From: JASLDZ01 sp965199975
GTDB lineage: Bacteria > Pseudomonadota > Alphaproteobacteria > Caulobacterales > Caulobacteraceae
Direction: 5' to 3'
NCBI GenBank assembly: GCA_965199975.1
Contig: OZ241340.1
Span: 3,162,001 to 3,226,000, forward strand
Length of the DNA stretch: 64,000 bases
The notes below the pieces were generated by a model. It saw only the letters and a list, made by a program, of their open reading frames with translations, had not been told where the DNA came from and searched no databases. The position numbers and the translations under genes were made by a program. Below are positions 25,721 to 34,085 of this stretch, one piece after another (position 1 is the first letter of the stretch; each line of letters begins with the position of its first letter).

Positions 25721-27142
25721 ATGTCCACCGCCCCCACGCCCGCCGAGCCTGCGGCCGCCCGCCGCCGTGTGGGCATGGTGAGCCTGGGCTGCCCAAAGGC
25801 GCTTGTGGACAGCGAGCGCATCCTCACCCGGCTGAAGGGCGAGGGCTACGACACCTCGCCCGACTACGCCGGTGCGGACGCCGTGGTCGTCAACACCTGC
25901 GCCTTTCTCGACAGCGCCCGCGCCGAGAGCCTGGAGGCGATCGCCGAGGCGCAGGCCAGCGGCAAGCCCGTGATCGTCACCGGCTGCCTGGGCGCCGAGG
26001 AGGCGTTGATCCGCGCCCATACGCCGGGCGTCGCGGCCGTCACCGGCGCGCATGCCTACGAGGCGGTTACGCAGGCGGTGCGCCGCCACGCGCCCCAGCC
26101 CTTCGCCGAGCTGGTCCCCGTTCCCGCGCAGGGCCTGCGTCTGACGCCGAAGCACTACGCCTACCTCAAGATCAGCGAGGGCTGCGACCACCGCTGCAGC
26201 TTCTGCATCATACCCCAGCTGCGCGGCGACCTCGCCAGCCGCCCCGCCGCCGAGGTGCTGGCCGAGGCGCGCGCGCTCCTGGAGGCGGGCGTCAAGGAGC
26301 TCCTGGTGGTGAGCCAGGACACCTCCGCCTACGGGCTGGACCTGCGCTATGCGCAGAGCACGTTCGAGGGCCGCCCCGTGCGCGCCCACATGACCGACCT
26401 CGCCCGCGAGCTGGGCGACATGGCGCAGCCCTACGGCGCCTGGGTGCGGCTGCACTACGTCTACCCCTACCCGCACGTGGATCAGGTCATCCCGCTGATG
26501 GGCGACGGCTCGGGCGGGGGGCTCGCGCCCTACCTCGACATCCCCTTCCAGCACGCCGCGCCCTCGATCTTGAAGGCGATGAAGCGGCCGGCCAACGGCG
26601 ACCGGGTGCTGGAGCGGATCGCCGCCTGGCGAACGGTGCGGCCCGAACTCGCCATCCGCTCGACCTTCGTCGTCGGCTTCCCCGGCGAGAGCGAGGCCGA
26701 CTTCGAGCATCTGCTCGAATGGCTGACCGAGGCCCGGCTCGATCGCGTCGGTGTGTTCGCCTACGAGAACGTGGCGGGCGCGCCCGCGCGCGACCTGCCG
26801 GGGCATGTGCCAGAAGAGGTCAAGCAGGCGCGGCGCGAGCGGCTCCTCGCCCATGCCGGCCGCCTATCGCGCGAGCGGCTGCGTCGCCACCTAGGGCGCG
26901 ATCTGCGCGTGCTGGTCGACGCGGTGGGCCGCGACGGTGTGGCCGTGGGACGCACGGCGTGGGATGCGCCCGAGGTGGACGGCGTGGTGCGGATCCGTGG
27001 CGGGGCCTCGCTTTCGCCCGGCCAGTTCGCCCGGGTGAGGGTCGAGCGCACCGACGCCTTCGACCTCCAGGCCGTCAGCCGCGACGCTCCTGGCCGCAGC
27101 GGTGTGGCGCCACGCTTGCACCGGGTGGTGAACCGGCGTTGA
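25721..27142 (+). CDS. rimO: Ribosomal protein S12 methylthiotransferase RimO
   Basis: This radical-SAM enzyme adds a methylthio group to the conserved aspartate of ribosomal protein S12. The 473-residue protein has the three MTTase parts: the N-terminal UPF0004 domain (VGMVSLGCPKALVDSE, with cysteines also in VVNTCAF and VTGCLG), the radical-SAM core with CDHRCSFCIIP (CxxxCxxC), and a C-terminal TRAM domain (about the last 65 residues). GCPKALVDSE distinguishes RimO from MiaB. The ATG at 25721 is taken; the frame stays open upstream into the dispersed repeat. A GNAT gene follows 41 bases downstream. Confidence 0.95.
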   Translation: MSTAPTPAEPAAARRRVGMVSLGCPKALVDSERILTRLKGEGYDTSPDYAGADAVVVNTCAFLDSARAESLEAIAEAQASGKPVIVTGCLGAEEALIRAHTPGVAAVTGAHAYEAVTQAVRRHAPQPFAELVPVPAQGLRLTPKHYAYLKISEGCDHRCSFCIIPQLRGDLASRPAAEVLAEARALLEAGVKELLVVSQDTSAYGLDLRYAQSTFEGRPVRAHMTDLARELGDMAQPYGAWVRLHYVYPYPHVDQVIPLMGDGSGGGLAPYLDIPFQHAAPSILKAMKRPANGDRVLERIAAWRTVRPELAIRSTFVVGFPGESEADFEHLLEWLTEARLDRVGVFAYENVAGAPARDLPGHVPEEVKQARRERLLAHAGRLSRERLRRHLGRDLRVLVDAVGRDGVAVGRTAWDAPEVDGVVRIRGGASLSPGQFARVRVERTDAFDLQAVSRDAPGRSGVAPRLHRVVNRR

Positions 27143-27183
27143 CGATGTCGGTGAACCTTTGATCAACCGACCCGGCCAGGCCC

Positions 27184-28269
27184 ATGCAGATCGACGTGCT
27201 GCACCCCTTCGAACTCGGCGAAGCCGACATCGCGGCCTGGACGCGCCTGCAGGACGCGCGGCTGGAGTTCGGCAATCCCTTCCTTTCGCCGCAATGGGCT
27301 CGCGCCCTGTGCCGCGCCGGCGGCCCTGACGCCACCCGCGCCCGGGTGGCGGTGGTGCGCCGCGACGACGGGCAGGCGATGGGCTTCATGCCGGCGCGCG
27401 TGGGCCGCTTCACCGCCATGCCGATGGGCTCGCCCATGAGCGACTACCAGGCGCTGGTCGCGGGCGCCGACGTGAAGGTCGATCCCGAGCGGCTGGCCCG
27501 CGCCTTCGGCGTGCAGCGACTGGATCTCTACAACTTCCTGCCGCGTCCGAACTTCGCGCCCAACCTCTACGCCCACTCCAACTCGCTGATCGCCGACCTG
27601 TCGGACGGTTACGACGCGTACGCCGCGGGTCGTCGCGCCGCGGGCACCGATGTGCTGAAGGACGCCGCCAAGAAGCGCCGCAAACTTGAGCGCGACCACG
27701 GCGAGGTGCGCTTCACCGCGCTCTCGACCGACCGCGCCGCCTTCGACAGCCTGATCGCCTTCAAGCGCGAGCAGTATGCGCGCACAAACCAGCCCGACAT
27801 CTTCGAGGCCGGCTGGCCGCTCGCGGTGCTGGAGAACGCCTGGCGCGATCCGGAACCGGGCTTCCAGGTGGCGCTGTTCACGCTCGAGGTCGGCGGGCGG
27901 CTGGTGGCGGCCAACCTGTCGGTGCTCGGCCGAGGCGTGGTGCACGCCTGGTTCATCAGCCACGACCCGGAGTTCTGCAAATACTCGCCCGGCGTGCTCC
28001 TGTTCGACGAGATCCTGCGCTGGGCGCCGGCCAACGGCTACCGCGAGATGGACCTCGGCCCCGGCGACTACCGCTTCAAGCTGTCGCTGGGCTCGGGCAC
28101 GCGCCGTGTGGCGCACGGCTTCGTGGGCCGGCCGTCGCTGGCCAGCATCATGCGCAGCGGCGAGTACCGGGTGCGCCAGGTGGCCGAGGCGCTGCCGCTG
28201 GGCCGCGGCTCGGCGCTGCCGGGCAAGGCCATGCGGCGGCTGGACCATTGGCGCGCCCTGCACGCCTGA
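27184..28269 (+). CDS. GNAT-type acyltransferase (CelD/BcsL, FemAB-like)
   Basis: This is a 361-residue protein of the CelD/BcsL-like acetyltransferase group, cytoplasmic. The first half has FGNPFLSPQWARALCRAGG and a short central region; the second half has the GNAT domain with KFKREQ-like (IAFKREQYART), VAANLSVLGRGVVHAWF, SPGVLLFDEILRWAP and MDLGPGDYRFKLSLGSG. Relatives act in polysaccharide synthesis; Caulobacter HfsK, a holdfast acetyltransferase, belongs to this group, but I cannot claim orthology. It follows rimO by 41 bases and precedes ilvA, so the three may share a transcript. Confidence 0.75.
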   Translation: MQIDVLHPFELGEADIAAWTRLQDARLEFGNPFLSPQWARALCRAGGPDATRARVAVVRRDDGQAMGFMPARVGRFTAMPMGSPMSDYQALVAGADVKVDPERLARAFGVQRLDLYNFLPRPNFAPNLYAHSNSLIADLSDGYDAYAAGRRAAGTDVLKDAAKKRRKLERDHGEVRFTALSTDRAAFDSLIAFKREQYARTNQPDIFEAGWPLAVLENAWRDPEPGFQVALFTLEVGGRLVAANLSVLGRGVVHAWFISHDPEFCKYSPGVLLFDEILRWAPANGYREMDLGPGDYRFKLSLGSGTRRVAHGFVGRPSLASIMRSGEYRVRQVAEALPLGRGSALPGKAMRRLDHWRALHA

Positions 28270-28322
28270 TCCGCGCCAGGGCCTTGAAGCCGCCCCGCTC
28301 CGCCCCGTAAAGGCGGCGGCCC

Positions 28323-29525
28323 ATGCTCTGCCTCGACGATATCCGCGCCGCCGCCGAGCGCATAGCCGGCCGCGTCGAGCGCACGCCGTGCCGCTATTCG
28401 CGCACACTCTCGGCCATCACCGGCGCCGAGGTGTGGGTCAAGTTCGAAAACCTGCAGTTCACCGCCTCCTTCAAGGAGCGCGGGGCGCTGAACACGCTGC
28501 TGCAGCTGGACGGCGCTCAGCGTAAGGCCGGCGTGATCGCCGCCAGCGCCGGCAATCATGCGCAGGGCCTCGCCTATCACGGCGCTCAGCTGGGCGTGCC
28601 CGTCACCATCGTCATGCCCCGCGCCACGCCCACGGTGAAGGTGGAGCACACCCGCGACTTCGGCGCCGAGGTGATCCTCGACGGCGGAACCTACGACGAG
28701 GCGGACGCCCACGCGCGCCGCATCCGTGACGAGCGCGGCCTCGTCTTCGTGCACCCCTTCAACAACCTCGACGTCATGGCCGGCCAGGGCACGCTGGCGC
28801 TGGAGATGCTGGAGGACGCGCCCGACCTCGAGGTCATGCCCGTGCCCATCGGCGGCGGCGGGCTGATCTCGGGGGTGGCCACCGCCGCAAAGGCGCTCAA
28901 GCCCGCCATCTCGATCATAGGCGTGGAGGCCGCCATGTATCCCTCCTTCACCGCGCGCATGCGCGGCCTGCCCGGCGAGGTGGGCGGGGCCACCATCGCC
29001 GAGGGCATCGCCGTCAAGGCGGTGGGCGATCTCACCTACGCCACGGCCCGCCCCCTGATCGACGAGGTGCTGCTGGTGGAGGAGCGCTTCCTGGAGGAGG
29101 CCGTGGCCCTGTACGCCAACGTGGAGAAGACCGTGGCCGAGGGCGCCGGCGCCGCCGCCCTGGCGGCGCTGCTGGCCTACCCCGAGCGCTTCCGCGGCCG
29201 GCGCTGCGGCCTGATCCTGTGCGGCGGCAATATCGACACGCGGCTCCTGGCCAGCGTGCTCACCCGCGAACTGGTGCGCGAGCGGCGCATCGCCACCTTC
29301 CGCATCGTGGGCGACGACCGGCCGGGCCTGCTGGGCGCGGTGTGCGCCCTCATCGGCCAGGCCGGGGGCAACATCATCGACGTGCGCCACAACCGACTGG
29401 CGCTCGACGTGCCGGCCAAGGGCGCCGAGTTCGACGTGGTGGTCGAGACGCGCGACGCGGCCCATACCGACGCCCTCGCCCAGGCGCTGCGCGACGCCGG
29501 CCATCCCCTGCGCGACGTTCACTGA
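28323..29525 (+). CDS. ilvA: Threonine ammonia-lyase (threonine dehydratase) with ACT domain
   Basis: This is a PLP enzyme converting L-threonine to 2-oxobutanoate and ammonia, the first step to isoleucine. It has 400 residues: the catalytic domain (about 1-320) with the PLP lysine in FTASFKERGALN, ASAGNHAQG, and the phosphate-binding loop GGGGLISG. One C-terminal ACT domain follows (FRIVGDDRPGLLGAVCALIGQAGGN, about 325-400). The single ACT form is the shorter type common in alphaproteobacteria, not the long E. coli IlvA. Feedback by isoleucine or valine is expected but not visible. The start is the ATG at 28323. Confidence 0.92.
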   Translation: MLCLDDIRAAAERIAGRVERTPCRYSRTLSAITGAEVWVKFENLQFTASFKERGALNTLLQLDGAQRKAGVIAASAGNHAQGLAYHGAQLGVPVTIVMPRATPTVKVEHTRDFGAEVILDGGTYDEADAHARRIRDERGLVFVHPFNNLDVMAGQGTLALEMLEDAPDLEVMPVPIGGGGLISGVATAAKALKPAISIIGVEAAMYPSFTARMRGLPGEVGGATIAEGIAVKAVGDLTYATARPLIDEVLLVEERFLEEAVALYANVEKTVAEGAGAAALAALLAYPERFRGRRCGLILCGGNIDTRLLASVLTRELVRERRIATFRIVGDDRPGLLGAVCALIGQAGGNIIDVRHNRLALDVPAKGAEFDVVVETRDAAHTDALAQALRDAGHPLRDVH

Positions 29526-29555
29526 CAGACGCCATCCCGACCAGGACCCTTGCCC

Positions 29556-30077
29556 ATGCCCTTTTTCCGCCGCGCCGCGCCGCTCGCGATCTTCGCCGCC
29601 CTGCTGGCGATCCCCGCCGCAGCCTGCCACGCCCAGCAGCCGCCGAAGACGGGGGGCGCCACCGGCCACGACAGCGCCTTCCTGATCGAGAACCAGCTGA
29701 AGGAGGGCGTCGTCTCGCTGCCCTCCGGCCTGCAGTACAAGGTGGTCCACGCCGGCCCTGTCGCCGGCGCCCACCCCACGATCGACGACGAGGTGAAGGT
29801 CAACTACGAGGGTTCGCTGTTGAACGGTGCGGTGTTCGACAGCTCGTTCAAGCGGGGCGAGCCGGCGGTGTTCCCCATCGCCGGCCTGATCAAGGCCTGG
29901 CAGATCGCGCTGCCGCTGATGCGCCCCGGCGACGAGTGGATGCTCTACGTGCCGCCTGCGCTGGGCTATGGCGAGACGGGCGCGGGCAGCGACATCCCGG
30001 GCGGCGCGGTGCTGGTCTTCCGCATGCAGCTTTTGGGCGTGCTGCCCAAGGCGGGCGGCGACACGGCGACAGGGTGA
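29556..30077 (+). CDS. FKBP-type peptidyl-prolyl isomerase, exported
   Basis: This is a 173-residue protein with a signal peptide (about residues 1-26; AACHAQ could also be read as a lipobox-like site but lacks the usual leucine). It is followed by a short linker and an FKBP domain. Domain marks are VSLPSGLQYKVV, VKVNYEGSLLNGAVFDSS, FPIAGLIKAWQIALPLMRPGDEW and YVPPALGYGE. The enzyme should catalyse prolyl isomerisation of proteins in the periplasm. The ATG at 29556 has AGGA 9 bases upstream; the frame opens at a TTG at 29550. It lies 30 bases after ilvA. Confidence 0.9.
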   Translation: MPFFRRAAPLAIFAALLAIPAAACHAQQPPKTGGATGHDSAFLIENQLKEGVVSLPSGLQYKVVHAGPVAGAHPTIDDEVKVNYEGSLLNGAVFDSSFKRGEPAVFPIAGLIKAWQIALPLMRPGDEWMLYVPPALGYGETGAGSDIPGGAVLVFRMQLLGVLPKAGGDTATG

Positions 30078-30166
30078 GGCGCGGGGCGGCCGCCCGAAGC
30101 GCTATCTAGGCCGCCTCCCGGAAGCGGGCGCATGCAGTGTCCGCTGAGGGTGGTTGTCTGCCGCTA

Positions 30167-30607
30167 CTATTTATCTCCGGCACCGACGAACGCATCTCTA
30201 AGCTGCACCATCGTCTCGAATTGGCGATCACCTTCCTGAAAATGGGCGGCCAGGGATTTCTGATGTTGTAGGTGGAGCTGCACGGGGTCAGGTGGGGCTG
30301 ATCCAGGCGGAGGCGGGGGCCCGGCGCACTCATAGAAAGTTCGGCTATCGCGTTCCGCCTGCTCGGCGATGGCTTGGCGGTAATCAGCCATCAGTGTTGT
30401 TCTCTCCAGGCTTTGGATGAATGCGCGATCTCGGCTAGCGCGTGCTTGGACGTATGTGTTGACGTCCTCAGGCGCGCAGTGCGGAACGATAAAGATCTGG
30501 TATCGCTGAACGGCCTCACGAAAGGCCTCGTGAGCGTCCTTAGGGTCATCAGCTCGCGCGATCGATGAAATCGCACACAAAAGCATCGTCACTGCCAGTC
30601 GTTGCAT
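30167..30607 (-). CDS. Exported protein, unknown, lower G+C
   Basis: This is a 146-residue protein with a signal peptide (about residues 1-19, ending ARA). The mature part is charged and probably helical, with cysteines in VPHCAPEDV and YECAGPP and a proline run (PPPPPGSAPPDP). No family is recognised. Sampled 60-base lines inside the gene give about 53-62% G+C against roughly 70% around it, so recent acquisition is possible. It is isolated: nearest same-strand gene queG is about 300 bp upstream. Confidence 0.55.
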   Translation of the reverse strand: MQRLAVTMLLCAISSIARADDPKDAHEAFREAVQRYQIFIVPHCAPEDVNTYVQARASRDRAFIQSLERTTLMADYRQAIAEQAERDSRTFYECAGPPPPPGSAPPDPVQLHLQHQKSLAAHFQEGDRQFETMVQLRDAFVGAGDK

Positions 30608-30799
30608 TGGATCATCTCGCTCGGCCGCACGTGTCGGGCCAACAGCTTACCGGCCCTCAGACGTTCGCCAAAGGCCAGAGAGGTCCGCAACGCGTCGAAA
30701 GCGGGCTTCGCCGTCCTTCCGCAAAGCGGACGTGTGGGAGCTGCCGCCGTGCTCGGTCGCGTTAGAGGCACGCTCCGGCGCCAGCGCGCGCCGGCGGGA

Positions 30800-30863
30800 G
30801 GCCTGCCGGCGGTGGGCAGGCCGCTGAGATTGCAGCCCGGACGCAGGTGTCCATGCCGGGCTG
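30800..30863 (-). terminator. Two adjacent hairpins downstream of queG
   Basis: Two perfect stems lie in the 295-bp gap: GGCCTGCC/GGCAGGCC (30800-30807 with 30815-30822) and CAGCCCGG/CCGGGCTG (30833-30840 with 30856-30863). They are 40-100 bases past the queG stop on the minus strand. No T-run follows, so they are candidate transcript-end hairpins rather than proven terminators. I see no gene in the rest of 30608-30902. Confidence 0.4.
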
Positions 30864-30902
30864 TGGCACTCACCTGCTCAGTGTTCGCCCCCCCGGTGGC
30901 GC

Positions 30903-31967
30903 TCAGCTTGCCGCCGGGACGCCGGAGACGCCCGCCAGCCGCACGAGCGCCCACGCCGCCGCGTCGCGCACCACCTCCGAGGCGTCCTCCCGCGCCAGCC
31001 GCTCCACCGCCAGCGTCAGCGCCCCATCCCCCGAATTGCCCGCCGCGTACAACACGTTGCGCAGGAAACGCTCGCGGCCGAGGCGCTTGACGGGGCTCTT
31101 GCGGAAGAGGGCGCGGAAGGCGGCGTCGTCCAGCGCCAGGAGTTCGGCCAGGGGCGGGGACCTGAGTTCGTCGCGGGCGTGGAAGGCGCTCTCGCGGGCG
31201 GTCTGGGCGAACTTGTTCCAGGGGCAGGCGGCGAGGCAGTCGTCGCAGCCGTAGATGCGCGCGCCCAGCGCCTCGCGGAACTCGAGCGGAATGGGGCCGC
31301 GGTGCTCGATGGTCAGGTAGGAGATGCAGCGGCGGGCGTCGATCTGGAACGGCGCGGGGAAGGCGTCGGTGGGGCAGGCGTCCAGGCAGGCGCGGCACGA
31401 GCCGCAGGTCTCGCGCTCGGGCGGGTCGGGCTCCAGCGCGAAGGGCAGGAGGATGGCGCCCAGGAACAGCCAGGAGCCGAACTCGCGGCTGACGAGATTG
31501 GTGTGCTTGCCCTGCCAGCCCAGCCCCGCCGCCTGCGCCAGCGGCTTCTCCATCAGCGGCGCGGTGTCGACGAACACCTTGAGCTCGCTGTCGAAGGTGC
31601 GCGCGATCCAGCCGCCCAGCCGCTTCAGCCGCCCCTTCACCACCTCGTGGTAGTCGTCCCCCTGCGCGTAGACGCTGATGACCCCGCGGGTAGGGTCGGC
31701 CAGCGCTGCACGCGGGTCATGGTCGGGGCCGTAGTTGAGGCCGAGCACCAGCGCCGAGCGCGCCTCGCCCCACAGCGCCTGCGGATGCGCGCGGCGCTCC
31801 AGCGTGTCGGCCATCCAGGCCATGTCGCCGTGGCGGCCCTCGGCCACGAATTCCGCCAGCCGCCCCCCCGCCGCCCACGGCGCCTCCACCGAGGCGACGC
31901 GGCAGGCGTCGAAGCCCATGGCCAGCGCTTCGGCGCGGATGCGCGTCTTGGCGTCAGGCGCGAGCAT
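30903..31967 (-). CDS. queG: Epoxyqueuosine reductase
   Basis: QueG reduces epoxyqueuosine to queuosine in tRNA, using a cobalamin cofactor and two [4Fe-4S] clusters. This 354-residue protein has both cluster motifs, CGSCRACLDACPTD and CDDCLAACPWNKFA. It also has the N-terminal QueG segments GDMAWMADTLERRAHP and VFVDTAPLMEKPLAQAAGLGWQGKHTN, and a C-terminal HEAT-like part (about the last 50 residues). The ATG at 31967 is preceded by AAGG; a GTG two codons earlier is possible. The frame extends to 32234 without support. A GST gene lies 137 bases upstream on the same strand. Confidence 0.95.
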   Translation of the reverse strand: MLAPDAKTRIRAEALAMGFDACRVASVEAPWAAGGRLAEFVAEGRHGDMAWMADTLERRAHPQALWGEARSALVLGLNYGPDHDPRAALADPTRGVISVYAQGDDYHEVVKGRLKRLGGWIARTFDSELKVFVDTAPLMEKPLAQAAGLGWQGKHTNLVSREFGSWLFLGAILLPFALEPDPPERETCGSCRACLDACPTDAFPAPFQIDARRCISYLTIEHRGPIPLEFREALGARIYGCDDCLAACPWNKFAQTARESAFHARDELRSPPLAELLALDDAAFRALFRKSPVKRLGRERFLRNVLYAAGNSGDGALTLAVERLAREDASEVVRDAAAWALVRLAGVSGVPAAS

Positions 31968-32104
31968 GCCCACCCTTAGACGATCGGGCCGAAGTTTTCC
32001 CCCCTCGTCGAAGCGGGCGTAGACTCGCCAGGCCGAGGCCTCGACGGGAGAGCGGACGAGATACGCGGAACGCGCAGAGCCCGCAGGTCCGGCGGCGCGG
32101 CGCC

Positions 32105-32779
32105 TCAGAAGTCCAGGTCGGCGTAGTGCGAGGCCGGCGCCAGCCCGGGCAGACGGTCGGCCAGGAGTGGGCGGAAGGCGGGGCGCGACTTCAGCCGGCC
32201 GTACCAGCTGCGCACGGCCGGGAAGGCGTCCCACGGCAGCTCGCCGACATAGTCGATCACCGACAGGTTCGCCGCGGCGGCGAGGTCGGCCAGCGACAGC
32301 CGCTCGCCCGCGAGGTGATCGCGTTGCGCGAGCAGCGCCTCCAGCACGCCCAGGTGCTCGCGCAGCGCCTCGCGCCCGGCGCGCAGGTTGGGCAGCGAGG
32401 GCGCCCCCAGACCCAGCAGCCGCTTCTCCATCTTCTCATGGAGGAGGAGCGCATTGACCTCGTAGTCGAACTTGCGGTCGAACCACTGCAGCAGCCGGCG
32501 CGCCTCGGCCCGGCTCGCGGGGTCCGACGGCAAGAGCGCGGGGGAGGGATGCACCTCCTCCAGGTGCTCGAGCACCGCGCGGCTCTCGCAGGCGACCACG
32601 CCGCCTTCGATCAGCACGGGCACGAGGCCGGAAGGGTTGAGCGCCTGCAGCGCGGCCGGGCGCTCCCAGTAGCGCTCCACCACCTCGACGTAGCCCAGCC
32701 GCTTCTCCCCCAGCGCCAGGCGCACCTGGCGCGAGAAGGGGTCAAGCGGGAAATGATGAAGGGTGCGCTCGACGGGCAT
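32105..32779 (-). CDS. Glutathione S-transferase family protein
   Basis: This is a 224-residue GST-like protein. The N-terminal thioredoxin-fold half contains SRQVRLALGEKRLGYVEV, the cis-Pro motif SGLVPVLIEGG, and ESRAVLEHLEEVHP, the glutathione-binding Glu-Ser pair. The C-terminal helical half has LSLADLAAAANLSVIDYVGE, the N-capping box of GSTs. The residue at the usual catalytic Ser/Cys position is in LDPFSRQV, so Ser is possible. The protein is cytosolic; its substrate is unknown. It is divergent from hpf across a 163-bp gap. Confidence 0.86.
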   Translation of the reverse strand: MPVERTLHHFPLDPFSRQVRLALGEKRLGYVEVVERYWERPAALQALNPSGLVPVLIEGGVVACESRAVLEHLEEVHPSPALLPSDPASRAEARRLLQWFDRKFDYEVNALLLHEKMEKRLLGLGAPSLPNLRAGREALREHLGVLEALLAQRDHLAGERLSLADLAAAANLSVIDYVGELPWDAFPAVRSWYGRLKSRPAFRPLLADRLPGLAPASHYADLDF

Positions 32780-32809
32780 GGGGGTCGCGCCCGGTTAGCG
32801 CCTGCGGGT

Positions 32810-32824
32810 TTAACGCGGCGTTCA
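32810..32824. promoter_or_regulatory. Near-consensus CtrA box TTAA-N7-TTCA
   Basis: The sequence matches the CtrA full-site pattern TTAA-N7-TTAA except for one base in the second half. It lies between the divergent GST (start 32779) and hpf (start 32943) genes. A single mismatched site can arise by chance, so this is only a candidate. Confidence 0.25.
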
Positions 32825-32942
32825 CCGCGCCTCGGCTTGCGCGCGGGCTTGAACCGCCCTGCGCGCAGGGCGTTGGTCCAGGCCTGCCTGCGGTCCTCGC
32901 GCAGGGCGTGGCGGGCGCCGCGTTCCCACGATGGAGGTCCCT

Positions 32943-33605
32943 ATGCTGCCAGACGCCAAAGCTCCCCCCGAAGCCCGGTTCGACGTGGAGGTCTCGGGCA
33001 AGCAGATGGAGGTGGGCGAGGCGCTGCGACAGCGGATCACCGACGACCTCACCGCGGGGATCGCCCGCTATTTCGATCGCGGCGGCGAGGCCGACGTGCA
33101 CGTGCGCCGGGACGGCCACGGCTTCTGCGTCGACGTCGTGGTGCGGCTGGCGACGGGGCAGCGCCTGGTGGCCTCGGGGATCGCAGGGGACGCCCACGCC
33201 GCCTTCGATGCGGCGCTGAAGAAGATCGAAACGCGTGTGCGCCGCTACAAGCGCCGACTGGTCAGCCACAAGCCGCACATCGGCGGCGGCTCGGCCCGCG
33301 CCGAACTCACGCCTTACACAGTGCTGCGCGCGCCCGACGACGAGGACGACCTCGCCACCGACGAATGGGGCGCCGACGGCTCGGCCGGGAACGGCGCGCC
33401 GGCCGCCGCCATCATCGCCGAAACGCAGGCCGAGGTGCGCACCGGCACCGTCTCCATGGCCGTGATGGAGCTCGACCTCACCGATGCACCGGTGATCCTG
33501 TTCCGCAACGTGGCTCACGGCGGCCTGTCGGTGGTGTACCGCCGCACCGACGGAAACATCGGCTGGCTCGACCCAGAGCGCGGCCGCGCCTCGTCCGCGG
33601 GCTGA
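32943..33605 (+). CDS. hpf: Ribosome hibernation promoting factor, long form
   Basis: This is a 220-residue long-form HPF, which dimerises and inactivates 70S ribosomes in slow growth. The N-terminal S30AE domain (about 10-115) has DVEVSGKQMEVGEALRQRI and ADVHVRRDGHGFCVDVVV. A variable acidic linker (DDEDDLATDE) and a C-terminal dimerisation domain follow (LTDAPVILFRNVAHGGLSVVYRR, about residues 173-210, with the DGNIGWLDP end). The ATG at 32943 has GGAGG 5 bases upstream; the upstream in-frame start at 32931 overlaps that site. ptsN follows 10 bases after its stop, the usual order in proteobacteria (rpoN-hpf-ptsN). Confidence 0.93.
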   Translation: MLPDAKAPPEARFDVEVSGKQMEVGEALRQRITDDLTAGIARYFDRGGEADVHVRRDGHGFCVDVVVRLATGQRLVASGIAGDAHAAFDAALKKIETRVRRYKRRLVSHKPHIGGGSARAELTPYTVLRAPDDEDDLATDEWGADGSAGNGAPAAAIIAETQAEVRTGTVSMAVMELDLTDAPVILFRNVAHGGLSVVYRRTDGNIGWLDPERGRASSAG

Positions 33606-33615
33606 GGCGAAGGGC

Positions 33616-34080
33616 TTGGACATCGGCGACCTGCTCGACGCCACCGCTGTGGTCGATCGCTCCGGCGGCGGGACCAAGCGCCAGACGCTCTCCGCCGTCG
33701 CGGAGGTGGCGGCCCGCCAGTTCGGCGGCGACGCGGCGCGGATCCTGGCGGTGCTGAGCGAGCGCGAGGCGCAGGGCTCCACCGGCGTCGGGGCGGGCGT
33801 CGCGCTGCCGCATGCCGAGCTGCCGGGCCTGGAGCGCATGCGTGCGGTGTTCCTGCGGCTGGAGGAGGCGGGGCCGTTCGAGGCGGTGGACGACCAGCCG
33901 GTCGACCTCGTCTTCGCCCTGTTCGCCCCGCCTGGCGCGGGGGCTGATCACTTGCGCGCCCTCGCCCGCGCCTCGCGCCTGCTGCGCCGCCGCGACATCC
34001 GCGAGCAGCTGCGGGCGGCGCGCTCGCCGGCCGCCATGCACGCGGTGCTGGCGCAGGAGGCGGCGCCGGTGTCCGCGTGA
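33616..34080 (+). CDS. ptsN: PTS IIA-like nitrogen regulatory protein
   Basis: This is the EIIA-Ntr phosphoacceptor of the nitrogen-related PTS (EI-Ntr, NPr, EIIA-Ntr), 154 residues. The phospho-histidine is His66 in GVALPHAELPGLE, with GVGAGV before it and DLVFALFAPPGAGADHLRALARASRLLR after it, as in the family. It is regulatory and transports nothing itself. The TTG start at 33616 follows an AAGG with short spacing. It is placed directly after hpf and convergent with oxyR (5 bases between stops). Confidence 0.9.
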   Translation: MDIGDLLDATAVVDRSGGGTKRQTLSAVAEVAARQFGGDAARILAVLSEREAQGSTGVGAGVALPHAELPGLERMRAVFLRLEEAGPFEAVDDQPVDLVFALFAPPGAGADHLRALARASRLLRRRDIREQLRAARSPAAMHAVLAQEAAPVSA

Positions 34081-34085
34081 GCCGC

